Notes under the pieces: generated by a model
Told to the model about the DNA's origin: nothing
Databases searched by the model: none
What the model saw: the letters and a program-made list of their open reading frames with translations, nothing else
Shown: positions 18,390-26,281 of the stretch, in pieces
Layout: each line of letters begins with the position of its first letter
Position numbering within the stretch: the stretch's first letter is position 1
Made by a program: the position numbers and the translations under genes
Assembly: GCF_002156705.1 (NCBI RefSeq)
Contig: NZ_CP019893.1
Span: 3,658,001-3,722,000, forward strand
Reading direction: 5' to 3'
Source of the DNA: Natrarchaeobaculum aegyptiacum
GTDB taxonomy: Archaea; Halobacteriota; Halobacteria; Halobacteriales; Natrialbaceae
Length of the DNA stretch: 64,000 bases

Positions 18390-18405
18390 GGTACCCTGTG
18401 GTACC
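18390..18405. promoter_or_regulatory. GGTACC inverted pair at start of HTH-10 gene
   Basis: GGTACC at 18390-18395 and again at 18400-18405, separated by CTGT, forms an inverted repeat ending 3 bp before ATG 18409. It could be an operator over the transcription start, and shares TACC/GGTA half-sites with the palindromes upstream of the surface protein gene. The short length makes coincidence possible. Confidence 0.3.
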
Positions 18406-18408
18406 GTT

Positions 18409-19077
18409 ATGACTTCGATCGCTGACATCGAGATTCCAGCCGACGGAACCGGACTGGGCGAGCTCTTCGAGGCCGTCCCGGAACTGAACTGCGAGATGGA
18501 GCGGGTGATCGCCTCGAGCGGACACGGACTGTGGCTCTCGGGCGCTTCCCAGTCCGAGGTCGAAGCGGCGCTGGAGGAGGCGTCGGCAATCGGGGAGTAC
18601 TCCCTGATCAGCAGCGACGAGGACCGCTGGCTCTACGACATCGAGTTCGATCCGAACACTGTGGACGTATTCGACCTCGTCCTCGAGCAGGACGGAACCG
18701 TCCTGTCGGCGTCGGCCTCGAGCGGAACGTGGCTGCTGAGCATCCGCGTCGTCGACCGTGAGAGCGTCAGTACGCTGTACGATCGGCTTGTCGAGCAGGA
18801 CGTCTCGCCGACGATCGTTCGGCTGTACGACCTCGCAGAGGAGGCCCACTCCCAGTGTGGTCTGACCCCGCGACAGTACGAGACGCTGGTCGCGGCGATC
18901 GATCACGGCTACTTCGAGATCCCACGAGAGGTGTCGATGCAGGAGCTCTCCGAGGAGCTCGAGATCTCCCATCAGGCGCTCTCGGAGCGACTCCGACGGG
19001 CCTACCGCGCACTCGTCACGTCGGAGCTCAACGTGGCCGAAGACGAGACGACCGCGCCACCGATTCCGTCGAACTGA
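18409..19077 (+). CDS. bacterio-opsin-activator-type HTH-10 regulator
   Basis: 222 residues. The C-terminal third is an HTH_10 domain: LTPRQYETLVAAIDHGYFEI, PREVSMQELSEELEISHQAL, SERLRRAYRALV. The N-terminal part has the Bat/GAF-linked ligand domain pattern (YDIEFDPNTVDVFDLVLEQD, ASSGTWLLSIRVVDRE). These are haloarchaeal transcription regulators for membrane or redox genes. ATG 18409 is preferred; ATG 18376 would add 11 residues and place the GGTACC pair inside the gene. It follows the giant surface gene by 200 bp, in its own transcription unit. Confidence 0.88.
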   Translation: MTSIADIEIPADGTGLGELFEAVPELNCEMERVIASSGHGLWLSGASQSEVEAALEEASAIGEYSLISSDEDRWLYDIEFDPNTVDVFDLVLEQDGTVLSASASSGTWLLSIRVVDRESVSTLYDRLVEQDVSPTIVRLYDLAEEAHSQCGLTPRQYETLVAAIDHGYFEIPREVSMQELSEELEISHQALSERLRRAYRALVTSELNVAEDETTAPPIPSN

Positions 19078-19280
19078 TCGCCCACGAAACAACCGATTTC
19101 GAAGAAACCAGTCCGCACCCGGCCCGGCCCACGCTCTGGTACTCGTTTTCGAGGAGTCGACTTCGCAGGAGCCGTTCGATCAGCCGCCGCTGAGCTGGGA
19201 CGGTGTGGGAAACGAACGACTTGCCAGTTTCCGATCGTTACCGGTACACACACAATCCCCTGTGCCGACGGTGAAGTCGT

Positions 19281-20048
19281 ATGCACGTCGAGACCGACGA
19301 CGGGGCGCTCCGGCTCACCTTCGATCGACCCGGCGTCCTGAACGCACTGAATCGCGAGACCGTCTCCGAGATGGCCGACGTCTTCGAGGACGCCTCGCCC
19401 GAAGAGTACCACGCGATCGTCCTCTCCGGCGAGGGCGATGCCTTCAGCGCTGGCGGCGACCTCGAGATGCTCTCTCAACCGCCCGGCTCACCGAAAGCGG
19501 CCTACCAGGAAGTGAGCAAGACCTTCGGGCGACTCGTCGAGGCGATGCTCGAGTGTCCGGTGCCGATCGTGGCGAAGGTCAACGGCGACGCGGTTGGTGC
19601 GGGACTGGCGGTCGTCGCACTCTCTGACATCGCCTACGCGGCCGAGGACGCGACCTTCTCATGTGCGTTCGTCCGGGTCGGGCTCATCCCCGACACCGGC
19701 GGGACGTTCATGCTACCCCACATCGTGGGGCTGCGGGCGGCCAAGAAGCTGGCGTTCACCGGCGAGTTCTTCGACGCCGAGCGTGCGGCCGACCTCGAGT
19801 TAGTCAACGAGGCCGTTCCCGCCGACGACCTCGACGAACGCGTTGCAGAGACGGTCGACAGGCTCTCGCGTCGCCCGACGGACGTGATCGGCATGATGAA
19901 ACAGGCGATGCACGAGAACATGGCCCGTCACTACTCCGAGGCCCTCGACTACGAGAATCTCCTGCAGGTGCAAGCGCGGGCCTCCGACGCTCACGAGGAG
20001 GGCGTCGCAGCGTTCCTCGAGGGCAGACAACCGTCGTTCAACGAGTGA
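19281..20048 (+). CDS. crotonase-family enoyl-CoA hydratase/isomerase (PaaG-like)
   Basis: 255 residues with the crotonase fold: FDRPGVLNALNRETV, oxyanion-hole motif FSAGGDLEML, and NGDAVGAGLAVVALSDIAYA. The second signature VGLIPDTGGTFMLPHIVGL resembles PaaG-type isomerases. The two glutamates of classical enoyl-CoA hydratase appear replaced (Leu-Ala at the first, Phe at the second), so isomerase chemistry is more likely than hydration. That reading is by eye. The complete length fits the family. Not in a clear operon. Confidence 0.87.
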   Translation: MHVETDDGALRLTFDRPGVLNALNRETVSEMADVFEDASPEEYHAIVLSGEGDAFSAGGDLEMLSQPPGSPKAAYQEVSKTFGRLVEAMLECPVPIVAKVNGDAVGAGLAVVALSDIAYAAEDATFSCAFVRVGLIPDTGGTFMLPHIVGLRAAKKLAFTGEFFDAERAADLELVNEAVPADDLDERVAETVDRLSRRPTDVIGMMKQAMHENMARHYSEALDYENLLQVQARASDAHEEGVAAFLEGRQPSFNE

Positions 20049-20167
20049 ACGGCGGCCCCGTCTCGAGGCGTGAACTGCCGATTCTCCCGACCAGCGTTCT
20101 GATTCGAGGGACGCAAGCCTGCGCAAGCAACAGCACTGTCCGGTGGAGAGACGTGCATAGAGGTGCA

Positions 20168-20806
20168 ATGTCCCCAGAATTTACTGACGACGACATCGGC
20201 AAGACAGTCGTCAACGCAGACGACGAGGAAGTTGGAATCGTCGCGAACGTCGAACACGGTACCGCGCACGTCGAACCGGATCCCGGAATCACGGACACGA
20301 TCAAGGCCAAACTCGGCTGGGGTGGCACAGACGAAAGCGCCTATCCCCTGCAGGAGGAGTCGGTCGCTCGAGTGACCGACGACGCCGTTCACCTCGAGCG
20401 AAATCTTGGTAGCACCGAGACTCGAGCGGGCCGAACCGGCGAGCAGGAGACGATGGATCCGTCGGGTGATCGCACGGAGACGGGCATGGACACAGACGAT
20501 CGGTCGACCGGCACGGAAGCCGGGATGGGAACGGAGGCAACCGGCAGTGCCGGGGCCGGAACGACCGATTCCCGGACAGACGTCGGTGACGACGACGACG
20601 ACCTCATCGGCGATGACGATGAAGGACTGATCGGCGACGATGACGACCTCATCGGCGACGACGACGATACAACCAGAGACGATGAAGGACTGATGGGGGA
20701 CGACGACGACGACCTCATCGGCGACGACGACGATGAAGGACTGATGGGGGACGACGACGACGACCTCATCGGCGACGACGACGATACTGTCGGGGAGACG
20801 CGGTAG
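20168..20806 (+). CDS. PRC-barrel-like protein with acidic DDLIGDDD repeat tail
   Basis: 212 residues. Residues 1-75 (FTDDDIGKTVVNADDEEVGI, VEPDPGITDTIKAKLGWG) look like the PRC-barrel-type domain common in haloarchaeal stress and RNA-linked proteins. The remainder is low complexity: a Gly/Thr/Asp spacer and then about eight short repeats of GDDDDLIG / GDDDEGLIG / GDDDDEGLMG. The tail is far more acidic than normal even for a halophile. Function unknown. ATG 20168 places the domain right at the N-terminus. Confidence 0.72.
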   Translation: MSPEFTDDDIGKTVVNADDEEVGIVANVEHGTAHVEPDPGITDTIKAKLGWGGTDESAYPLQEESVARVTDDAVHLERNLGSTETRAGRTGEQETMDPSGDRTETGMDTDDRSTGTEAGMGTEATGSAGAGTTDSRTDVGDDDDDLIGDDDEGLIGDDDDLIGDDDDTTRDDEGLMGDDDDDLIGDDDDEGLMGDDDDDLIGDDDDTVGETR

Positions 20807-20950
20807 AGTAGCTACTTACTCGTCGGAGCAGACGCCGATTCGGTAGTAGCGGGGGGCCGACGATCGCACGCGTTTTCGAGGTTTGCAGTCGCTCGGGTGA
20901 CATCCTCAGGAGCCACGTCCCAGTACACACGAACCGACGACCGTGGTAGG

Positions 20951-21787
20951 TCAGCTATCGCTCGGCTCGCCGAAGGTCTCGCCCTCGCGTTCGTCGGCGC
21001 GCAGTCGGCGAATCGCAGCCCGGGCGTTTCCTGCCTCGTACCCGAAGAAGACGTCTTCGCCATACGCTGACGCAACTTCGGTCGCGTGGATGAGATTGTC
21101 GACGTCGACGTTCACCGCGTACAGTTCGATGCTAAACGGTGTCTCGAGTGCGCTCTCGAAACCCTTCGCGATCGTCTCGAGCCAGTAGGTGGTCCCGTAG
21201 GCGGTGTCGTACAGCGGGACGACGAACTCGTCGACGTACTCCTCGAGAGCCGCGAGGTCGAGGCCCGATCGTTCGTAGAGGTGGCCGGGGTAGGGATCGG
21301 GGTAGAGCGTCAGATAGACCGTTCCGGGGATTCGGTCTGCTGCCTCGGCGACGAAGTCGGTGATGACGCTCGCGCGCCAGGCCATCCGGTCGTCGTACTC
21401 GCTTGCTTCGAACGCCTGCTCGCAGACGCCACACCGGCAGTACTCGGGTCTCGGGAAGCCGACGTCGTCGAGCCGAACGTCCTCGTTGGCGTCGACACAG
21501 TCGTCGATGATCTCGAGGAGTCCCTCGCGGTAGTCGGTGCGAGAGGGGCAGATGTAGGCCCAGTCGAAGTACTTCCGGTCACGGGTGGCTGGTCGACCGA
21601 AGTCGTCCACCGGGACGAGCGACGGATCGGCGTCGGCGGCCGCGTTGTCGCCGAAACACGAGACCATGTTCACTCCGTCGGAGACTGGTTCCTCGGACCG
21701 TCCGGTGACGTCTTTGACCTCGTAGAAGCCTCGGTCGAACTCCGACCAGCCGATTTCGTCTGCGTTTCGCGTGACGACGCCGTACAT
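20951..21787 (-). CDS. putative glycoside-hydrolase-like TIM-barrel protein
   Basis: 278 residues. DRKYFDWAYICPSRTDYREG, then DDVGFPRPEYCRCGVCEQAF, resembles putative glycoside hydrolases of the alpha-amylase/DUF4015-like superfamily, in which a strand-end acidic residue is catalytic (DDVGFP). The CRCGVC cluster could bind zinc. No signal peptide, so cytosolic. The start was set at ATG 21787; the upstream open frame is Arg/Ser rich and unlike coding sequence. Substrate not predictable. Confidence 0.62.
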   Translation of the reverse strand: MYGVVTRNADEIGWSEFDRGFYEVKDVTGRSEEPVSDGVNMVSCFGDNAAADADPSLVPVDDFGRPATRDRKYFDWAYICPSRTDYREGLLEIIDDCVDANEDVRLDDVGFPRPEYCRCGVCEQAFEASEYDDRMAWRASVITDFVAEAADRIPGTVYLTLYPDPYPGHLYERSGLDLAALEEYVDEFVVPLYDTAYGTTYWLETIAKGFESALETPFSIELYAVNVDVDNLIHATEVASAYGEDVFFGYEAGNARAAIRRLRADEREGETFGEPSDS

Positions 21788-21873
21788 ACGAGAAGATACG
21801 GTTCCGCCGCCGTAAGCCGTTCGGAACGTCGCGCTCGAGCGTGATCGAGAGATGCGGAAAAAGGGGCGAGAGA

Positions 21874-21984
21874 TCAGTCGATCGGGTCGTAATCGATCTC
21901 TGCGGAGCCGGTGCGGCTGCTGATGACGATCCAGAGGACCGCGATAACTACCAGGGCGATCAGAATTTTGACTGTCCGTGACAT
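21874..21984 (-). CDS. 36-residue single-helix membrane protein
   Basis: ATG 21984 opens a short frame: MSRTVKILIALVVIAVLWIV followed by ISSRTGSAEIDYDPID and a stop at 21874. One transmembrane helix with positive residues in front and an acidic tail. Codon use is host-like. The function is unknown; such mini-proteins recur in haloarchaeal genomes as I remember them. Confidence 0.6.
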   Translation of the reverse strand: MSRTVKILIALVVIAVLWIVISSRTGSAEIDYDPID

Positions 21985-22141
21985 GTCCACAGCATCCTTC
22001 GTCAGACGACCACTTAGATATTCTGGATACGCGTTCTGGTCCCAAGGACAGTCACCGGCGACAGAATCGGCGGCGAGAACGGAGAGCGATTCGATCCGGA
22101 CAGCGGACCGGGAGACTCCAGTCTCGAGCGAGCAGCGACGC

Positions 22142-22618
22142 TCAGGTCTCGATCAGGTCGGCGATTCCCTCGCGGACGATCGTCCCACAGAAGTCACAGC
22201 GAACGCCGTCCTCGAGCACCTCGAATCGCGAGTCGACGGGTTCGTCACCGGTCGTGATACAACCGGGGTTCGGACAGGAGAGGACGCCTTCGACCGTCTC
22301 CGGGGGCTCGACGCGGTGTTTCTCTTCCACCTCGAACTCGCGTACGATGTTGATCGTCGCATCTGGCGCGATCAGCGAGAGGACGTCGACTTCATCCTGA
22401 CTCAACTCGCGCCCCTCGACCTTCACGATGTCCTTGCGCGCGAGCCGGTCAGAGGGGACGTTCATCCCGACGGAAACCTCCTCTCCCTCGCTGCCATCGA
22501 TACCGACGATCGCAAGCACGTTCAGCGCCTGCCCACCGCGGACGTGGTCGATGACGGTTCCATCGCGGATCTTGCTGACCCGGAGTTCGTGGTCGTCTGG
22601 GGTGGACTCCTCACTCAT
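22142..22618 (-). CDS. pyrI: aspartate carbamoyltransferase regulatory chain
   Basis: 158 residues. N-terminal allosteric domain ([20 protein letters not shown] binds nucleotides) and C-terminal zinc domain with four Cys in CPNPGC and CDFCG. It controls the catalytic chain PyrB in pyrimidine synthesis. ATG 22618 overlaps the end of pyrB by 8 bp, so the two are translationally coupled in one leftward operon. Length is normal for archaeal PyrI. Confidence 0.96.
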   Translation of the reverse strand: MSEESTPDDHELRVSKIRDGTVIDHVRGGQALNVLAIVGIDGSEGEEVSVGMNVPSDRLARKDIVKVEGRELSQDEVDVLSLIAPDATINIVREFEVEEKHRVEPPETVEGVLSCPNPGCITTGDEPVDSRFEVLEDGVRCDFCGTIVREGIADLIET

Positions 22619-23540
22619 CGTTCTCACCTCCCTCGAGCAGGAGATCGAGTATCGCCATCCTGACCGGGACGCCGTTGTGGGCCTGTTCGAAGTACGCGGC
22701 GTAGTCGGTATCGTCGATTTCGGGGGCAATCTCGTCGACCCGGGGTAGCGGGTGCATCACTGTCAGGTCGTCGCTCGCCGTCTCGAGGGTCTCCGTATCG
22801 ATCCGGTACTCGCCGGCGACCTTCTGGTACTCGCTCTCGTCCGGGAACCGCTCACGCTGGATGCGGGTCACGTACAGCACGTCGAGCGATGGCAGCACCT
22901 CCGAGAGGCTGTCGTGTTCGCGAATCTGGCCGCCGCCGCCCTGCTGGTGAAGGTCGAAGACGACCTCGCGCGGGAGTTGCAGGCTTTCGGGGCTGATGAA
23001 GTGCTGGTGGGCGTCGAAGTTCGCGAGCGCGTAGGCGAGCGAGTGGACGGTTCGACCGTACTTCAGGTCACCCATGATCCCGATCGTCAGATCCTCGAGG
23101 CCGGCGTTCTGCCGGATCGTGTAGAGGTCGAGTAGCGTCTGGGTCGGGTGGTGACCGGCGCCGTCGCCGGCGTTCAGCAGCGGCACGTCGACGAACTCGC
23201 TGGCCATCGTCGCCGCACCCTGCCTGGGATGGCGCAAGACCAGCGCGTCGGCGTAGCCTTCGATAACCCGGACCGTGTCGGCGAGCGTCTCCCCCTTTTT
23301 TACGCTCGAGGACTCGACCGAGCCCATGTCGACGACGTCGCCCCCGAGGCGTTTCATCGCGGTCTCGAAGCTCATCTTCGTTCGGGTGCTGGGTTCGAAA
23401 AAGAGGAGTCCGAGGAGCCGGCCCGCGTGACGGTCGGCGACGGCCGCAGGGTCGGCGTCGATTTCGGCCGCGCGGTCGAGGACGGCCTCGACGTCGTCCC
23501 GCGAGAGTTGTTTGCTCGTGATGAGGTGATCGTGGCGCAT
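22611..23540 (-). CDS. pyrB: aspartate carbamoyltransferase catalytic chain
   Basis: 309 residues. Carbamoyl-phosphate loop [13 protein letters not shown], the mobile loop Lys ([10 protein letters not shown]), [17 protein letters not shown] and HPLPRVDEI are all present, so the enzyme should be active. It makes carbamoyl-aspartate, the committed step of pyrimidine synthesis. ATG 23540 gives the canonical [17 protein letters not shown] start; the longer frame to 23615 lacks conservation. First gene of the pyrBI operon. Confidence 0.97.
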   Translation of the reverse strand: MRHDHLITSKQLSRDDVEAVLDRAAEIDADPAAVADRHAGRLLGLLFFEPSTRTKMSFETAMKRLGGDVVDMGSVESSSVKKGETLADTVRVIEGYADALVLRHPRQGAATMASEFVDVPLLNAGDGAGHHPTQTLLDLYTIRQNAGLEDLTIGIMGDLKYGRTVHSLAYALANFDAHQHFISPESLQLPREVVFDLHQQGGGGQIREHDSLSEVLPSLDVLYVTRIQRERFPDESEYQKVAGEYRIDTETLETASDDLTVMHPLPRVDEIAPEIDDTDYAAYFEQAHNGVPVRMAILDLLLEGGENDE

Positions 23541-23829
23541 TCGTTCGTCAACGGTCCGGCGTGCACCTTGAATCCCCCGTTCGATGCCGGAGGTCACGAG
23601 GAACCCGGTAGGCACCCAACGGGCAAAACCGCGGCGCTACGAGGGCGTTGCCGTCCGTCGGAACCATCGGCATCCGACACCTGCCCGCTTGCGCACACTC
23701 TGGATCGCCGTGGGCAATTTTGTAAGCTCCCCAACAGTATCTGGGGAACGGTCGGACCCCAGTTCCGGATGGTTATTTCCACGAAGACCAAAGAGTTATG
23801 CGGCCGCTTCAGTAAGAAGGCGACAGTGT

Positions 23830-24456
23830 ATGGAGGAGCGGTTACAGACTGGCATCGAGGTGCTGGATCGGAAACTCGACGGTGGGTTGCCGCCGGGATA
23901 CGTCGTCGCGTTTACCGCAGACCCGGCCAGCCAGTCCGAACTTCTCCTCTACGAACTCACCGCCGCCAGAGGGACGCTGTACGTCACCACCGAGCGAACG
24001 GACGAGGTGGTCCGGCGCGCGATCGACGTTTCGCCGTCGGCCGTCGGGAGCCCCACGGTGAGACACGTCAGCGGTGAGAACCCACTCGAGGAGACCGCCC
24101 GTCTCGTCGAGGCGCTGCCCGACGGTGCGAACCTGATCGTCGACACGCTCGACGTCCTCGAGGCGGCCGACGAGACCGAGTACGTCTCCTTTCTCAACGG
24201 ACTCAAAACCCGGATGCTCGAGACCGGGAGCATCGCGGTCCTCCACTGCCTGAAAGGGACCAGCGAACCCGAAAACCGGACCCGAACACATCACGCAGCC
24301 GACGCCGTTTTCGACCTCAGAACGCAGGTCGCCGGCACTGACCTCGAGAACACGCTCGCGATCCCGAAGTTCAGAGACGGCGGGCAACCGACCGAGACGA
24401 TCAAACTCGAGTTGACTGAAGAGGTCGCAATCGACACGAGTCGCGACATCGCCTGA
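23830..24456 (+). CDS. RecA-superfamily (KaiC/RAD55-like) protein, degenerate P-loop
   Basis: 208 residues beginning LQTGIEVLDRKLDGGLPPGY, the standard KaiC/RAD55 opening. The Walker A position reads TADPASQSE instead of GxxGxGKT, so ATP binding is doubtful. Walker B-like NLIVDTLDVLEA is present. Haloarchaea have many such orphan RecA-like proteins, thought to act in signalling; a specific role is unknown. ATG 23830 starts right at the domain. It is divergent from pyrB with about 290 bp between, some of it AT-rich. Confidence 0.72.
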   Translation: MEERLQTGIEVLDRKLDGGLPPGYVVAFTADPASQSELLLYELTAARGTLYVTTERTDEVVRRAIDVSPSAVGSPTVRHVSGENPLEETARLVEALPDGANLIVDTLDVLEAADETEYVSFLNGLKTRMLETGSIAVLHCLKGTSEPENRTRTHHAADAVFDLRTQVAGTDLENTLAIPKFRDGGQPTETIKLELTEEVAIDTSRDIA

Positions 24457-24602
24457 AGCGGGCGACGAGGTCAGGGAGCGTTTCGAAACTGTACTCAGAG
24501 AGCGAGCGCTGTGGCTGGCGTGGAGACTCGAGGTTCGACGTCGTGCGGCGAGATACGAAACGAGATCGAGCGAAGAACGACCGGGCGTCGAGTGACGCCG
24601 CG

Positions 24603-26219
24603 TTACTTCCGGTTCGATTCCGCCGAAGCCGCGTCACCAGCGTCGTCGCTGCCGACCCAGCGGTCCCAGAACGGGTTGAACGAGCCCTCGTCCTCGGTGA
24701 TCCGACTCCATTCGGCGAGGCCACGTTCTTTCCGGGTCCCCGGAATCGTGTTGTCGAGGACGAGCGCAGCGAGTCCGCCGACGGCCATCCCGGTCGAGCC
24801 GATGATGAAGACCGTGTCGACGAGGGCGATCACCGCACCCTCGAGCCAGCCGTCGAGACCGATCGCCTCGACGGCCGCTGCATCGAGAACCGGTGCGAGC
24901 GTCGTCTCGAGTGCGACGGCGTCGCGGAACTCGAGGGTGGTCTCGAAGTTGCCCATGTAGGCGGGAACGGCGAGGCCAACGAACAGCGCGAAGCCGACGA
25001 CGAAGACGTTTCGCGAGGACTCGAGGTCGACGTAGCGGAGGGTGCCGAGACCGACGGCGACGATCTGAGCGAACATGGCGATGAAGAGGCCGCCGACGAT
25101 CGGGTCCGGGATCGTGGCGATCAACTGGCCGAAGGGACCGAAGAAACCGATGACGAGCATGACGACGGCCCCCACCTGGACGACGTATCGGGAGGCGACG
25201 CCGGTGAGACCGATCGCACCCACGTTCTCGGAGTACGACGTGGAGCCGCCGGTGCCCATGATCCCCGAGAAGACGTTCATCACCCCTTCCATCCCGATGC
25301 CGTGGTTGATCCGTCGCTCGCTGGGTGCCGCCGAGCCGGTGAGGTTCGCGACCGCGTAGTAGTCGCCGATGCTTTCGACGATCGAGGCGAGCACGCCAGC
25401 GAACATCCCGATGACGAACGCCGAGGTTACTTCGGGCGTTCCCCACTGAAGGGGGTGGATCGGCATCAGGAGCGACGCCTCGGTCACGTCACCGAGTGCG
25501 ACGTATCCGGGGTGACCGTCACCGATGGTCCCAGTCACAGAGAGGACAGCAGCGACGACCCAGGCGATCCCGATCGCGAGGATCACCGGGTAGAGCTGAA
25601 ACGCGCGGTGTTTGACGTCGAGGTACTGCGAGAACAGCAGAATGAGTCCGAGCGTGAGACCGAGCAGCAACCAGCTCTGGTCCGTCGTCGTAATCTGTGG
25701 CGCGTCGAACAGCGCCAGCCCGATGAGCGCGATGGTCGGCGCGATGACGACCGGCGAGAGGAACCGGCGAAGTCTCCCGACGAGACCGAGGTACCCCATC
25801 GCCACCTGAACGGTCGCGGCGACGATGATCGCGCCCTGCAACTGGACCAGTGCCGCTTGCCAGTCGGGTTGCCCCTGTACGCCACCGGCGGTCACGACCG
25901 CGATGATCGCCAGTGCAGGCGCGAGCATCGAGAACGGTGCCCCCTGAACGATCGGGTACCGGTTCCCGAACGTCGTCTGGGCGAGCGTCGCGATCCCCGA
26001 GACGACGAAGAAGGTCCCGATGAACTGCGCCGTCACCGCTGGATCCTCGGTCATCCCCATCGCGCCCGCGAGAATGAGCGGCACCGCGATGTTCGCCCCC
26101 ACCATCGTCAGGTAGTGTTGCACGCCGAGCACTGCCGATTCGCCCAGCGGTGGTCGATCCTCGATTCCGTACTCGAGATCACCGACGTCCCCCTCGTCGG
26201 CTTCCGTCTCAGTTCCCAT
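24603..26219 (-). CDS. NCS2-type xanthine/uracil permease
   Basis: 538 residues with about 13 hydrophobic helices. The NCS2/NAT hallmarks are LGVQHYLTMVGANIAVPLIL near the N-terminus, ESIGDYYAVANLTGS in TM8 and the signature STSYSENVGAIGLTGVASR. It should import a nucleobase with protons or sodium. The pyrBI operon lies 1 kb beyond an unrelated ATPase gene, a loose thematic link to pyrimidines. ATG 26219 removes an unconserved extension. Confidence 0.92.
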   Translation of the reverse strand: MGTETEADEGDVGDLEYGIEDRPPLGESAVLGVQHYLTMVGANIAVPLILAGAMGMTEDPAVTAQFIGTFFVVSGIATLAQTTFGNRYPIVQGAPFSMLAPALAIIAVVTAGGVQGQPDWQAALVQLQGAIIVAATVQVAMGYLGLVGRLRRFLSPVVIAPTIALIGLALFDAPQITTTDQSWLLLGLTLGLILLFSQYLDVKHRAFQLYPVILAIGIAWVVAAVLSVTGTIGDGHPGYVALGDVTEASLLMPIHPLQWGTPEVTSAFVIGMFAGVLASIVESIGDYYAVANLTGSAAPSERRINHGIGMEGVMNVFSGIMGTGGSTSYSENVGAIGLTGVASRYVVQVGAVVMLVIGFFGPFGQLIATIPDPIVGGLFIAMFAQIVAVGLGTLRYVDLESSRNVFVVGFALFVGLAVPAYMGNFETTLEFRDAVALETTLAPVLDAAAVEAIGLDGWLEGAVIALVDTVFIIGSTGMAVGGLAALVLDNTIPGTRKERGLAEWSRITEDEGSFNPFWDRWVGSDDAGDAASAESNRK

Positions 26220-26281
26220 CGCTTCGCGGAGAAGAATAGCGTCCTGAAAGGCGTGTTGATCCCCACTGGGGGGCCCGTCCC

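Noticed and set aside
20590-20790. CRISPR-like short repeats
   Set aside because: The repeats are coding, Asp-codon based, without regular spacers.
20812-20950. Leftward frame ending VRVYWDVAPEDVTRATANLE after the hydrolase
   Set aside because: Somewhat coding-like but no start outside the hydrolase gene and no family; kept as uncertain, not called.
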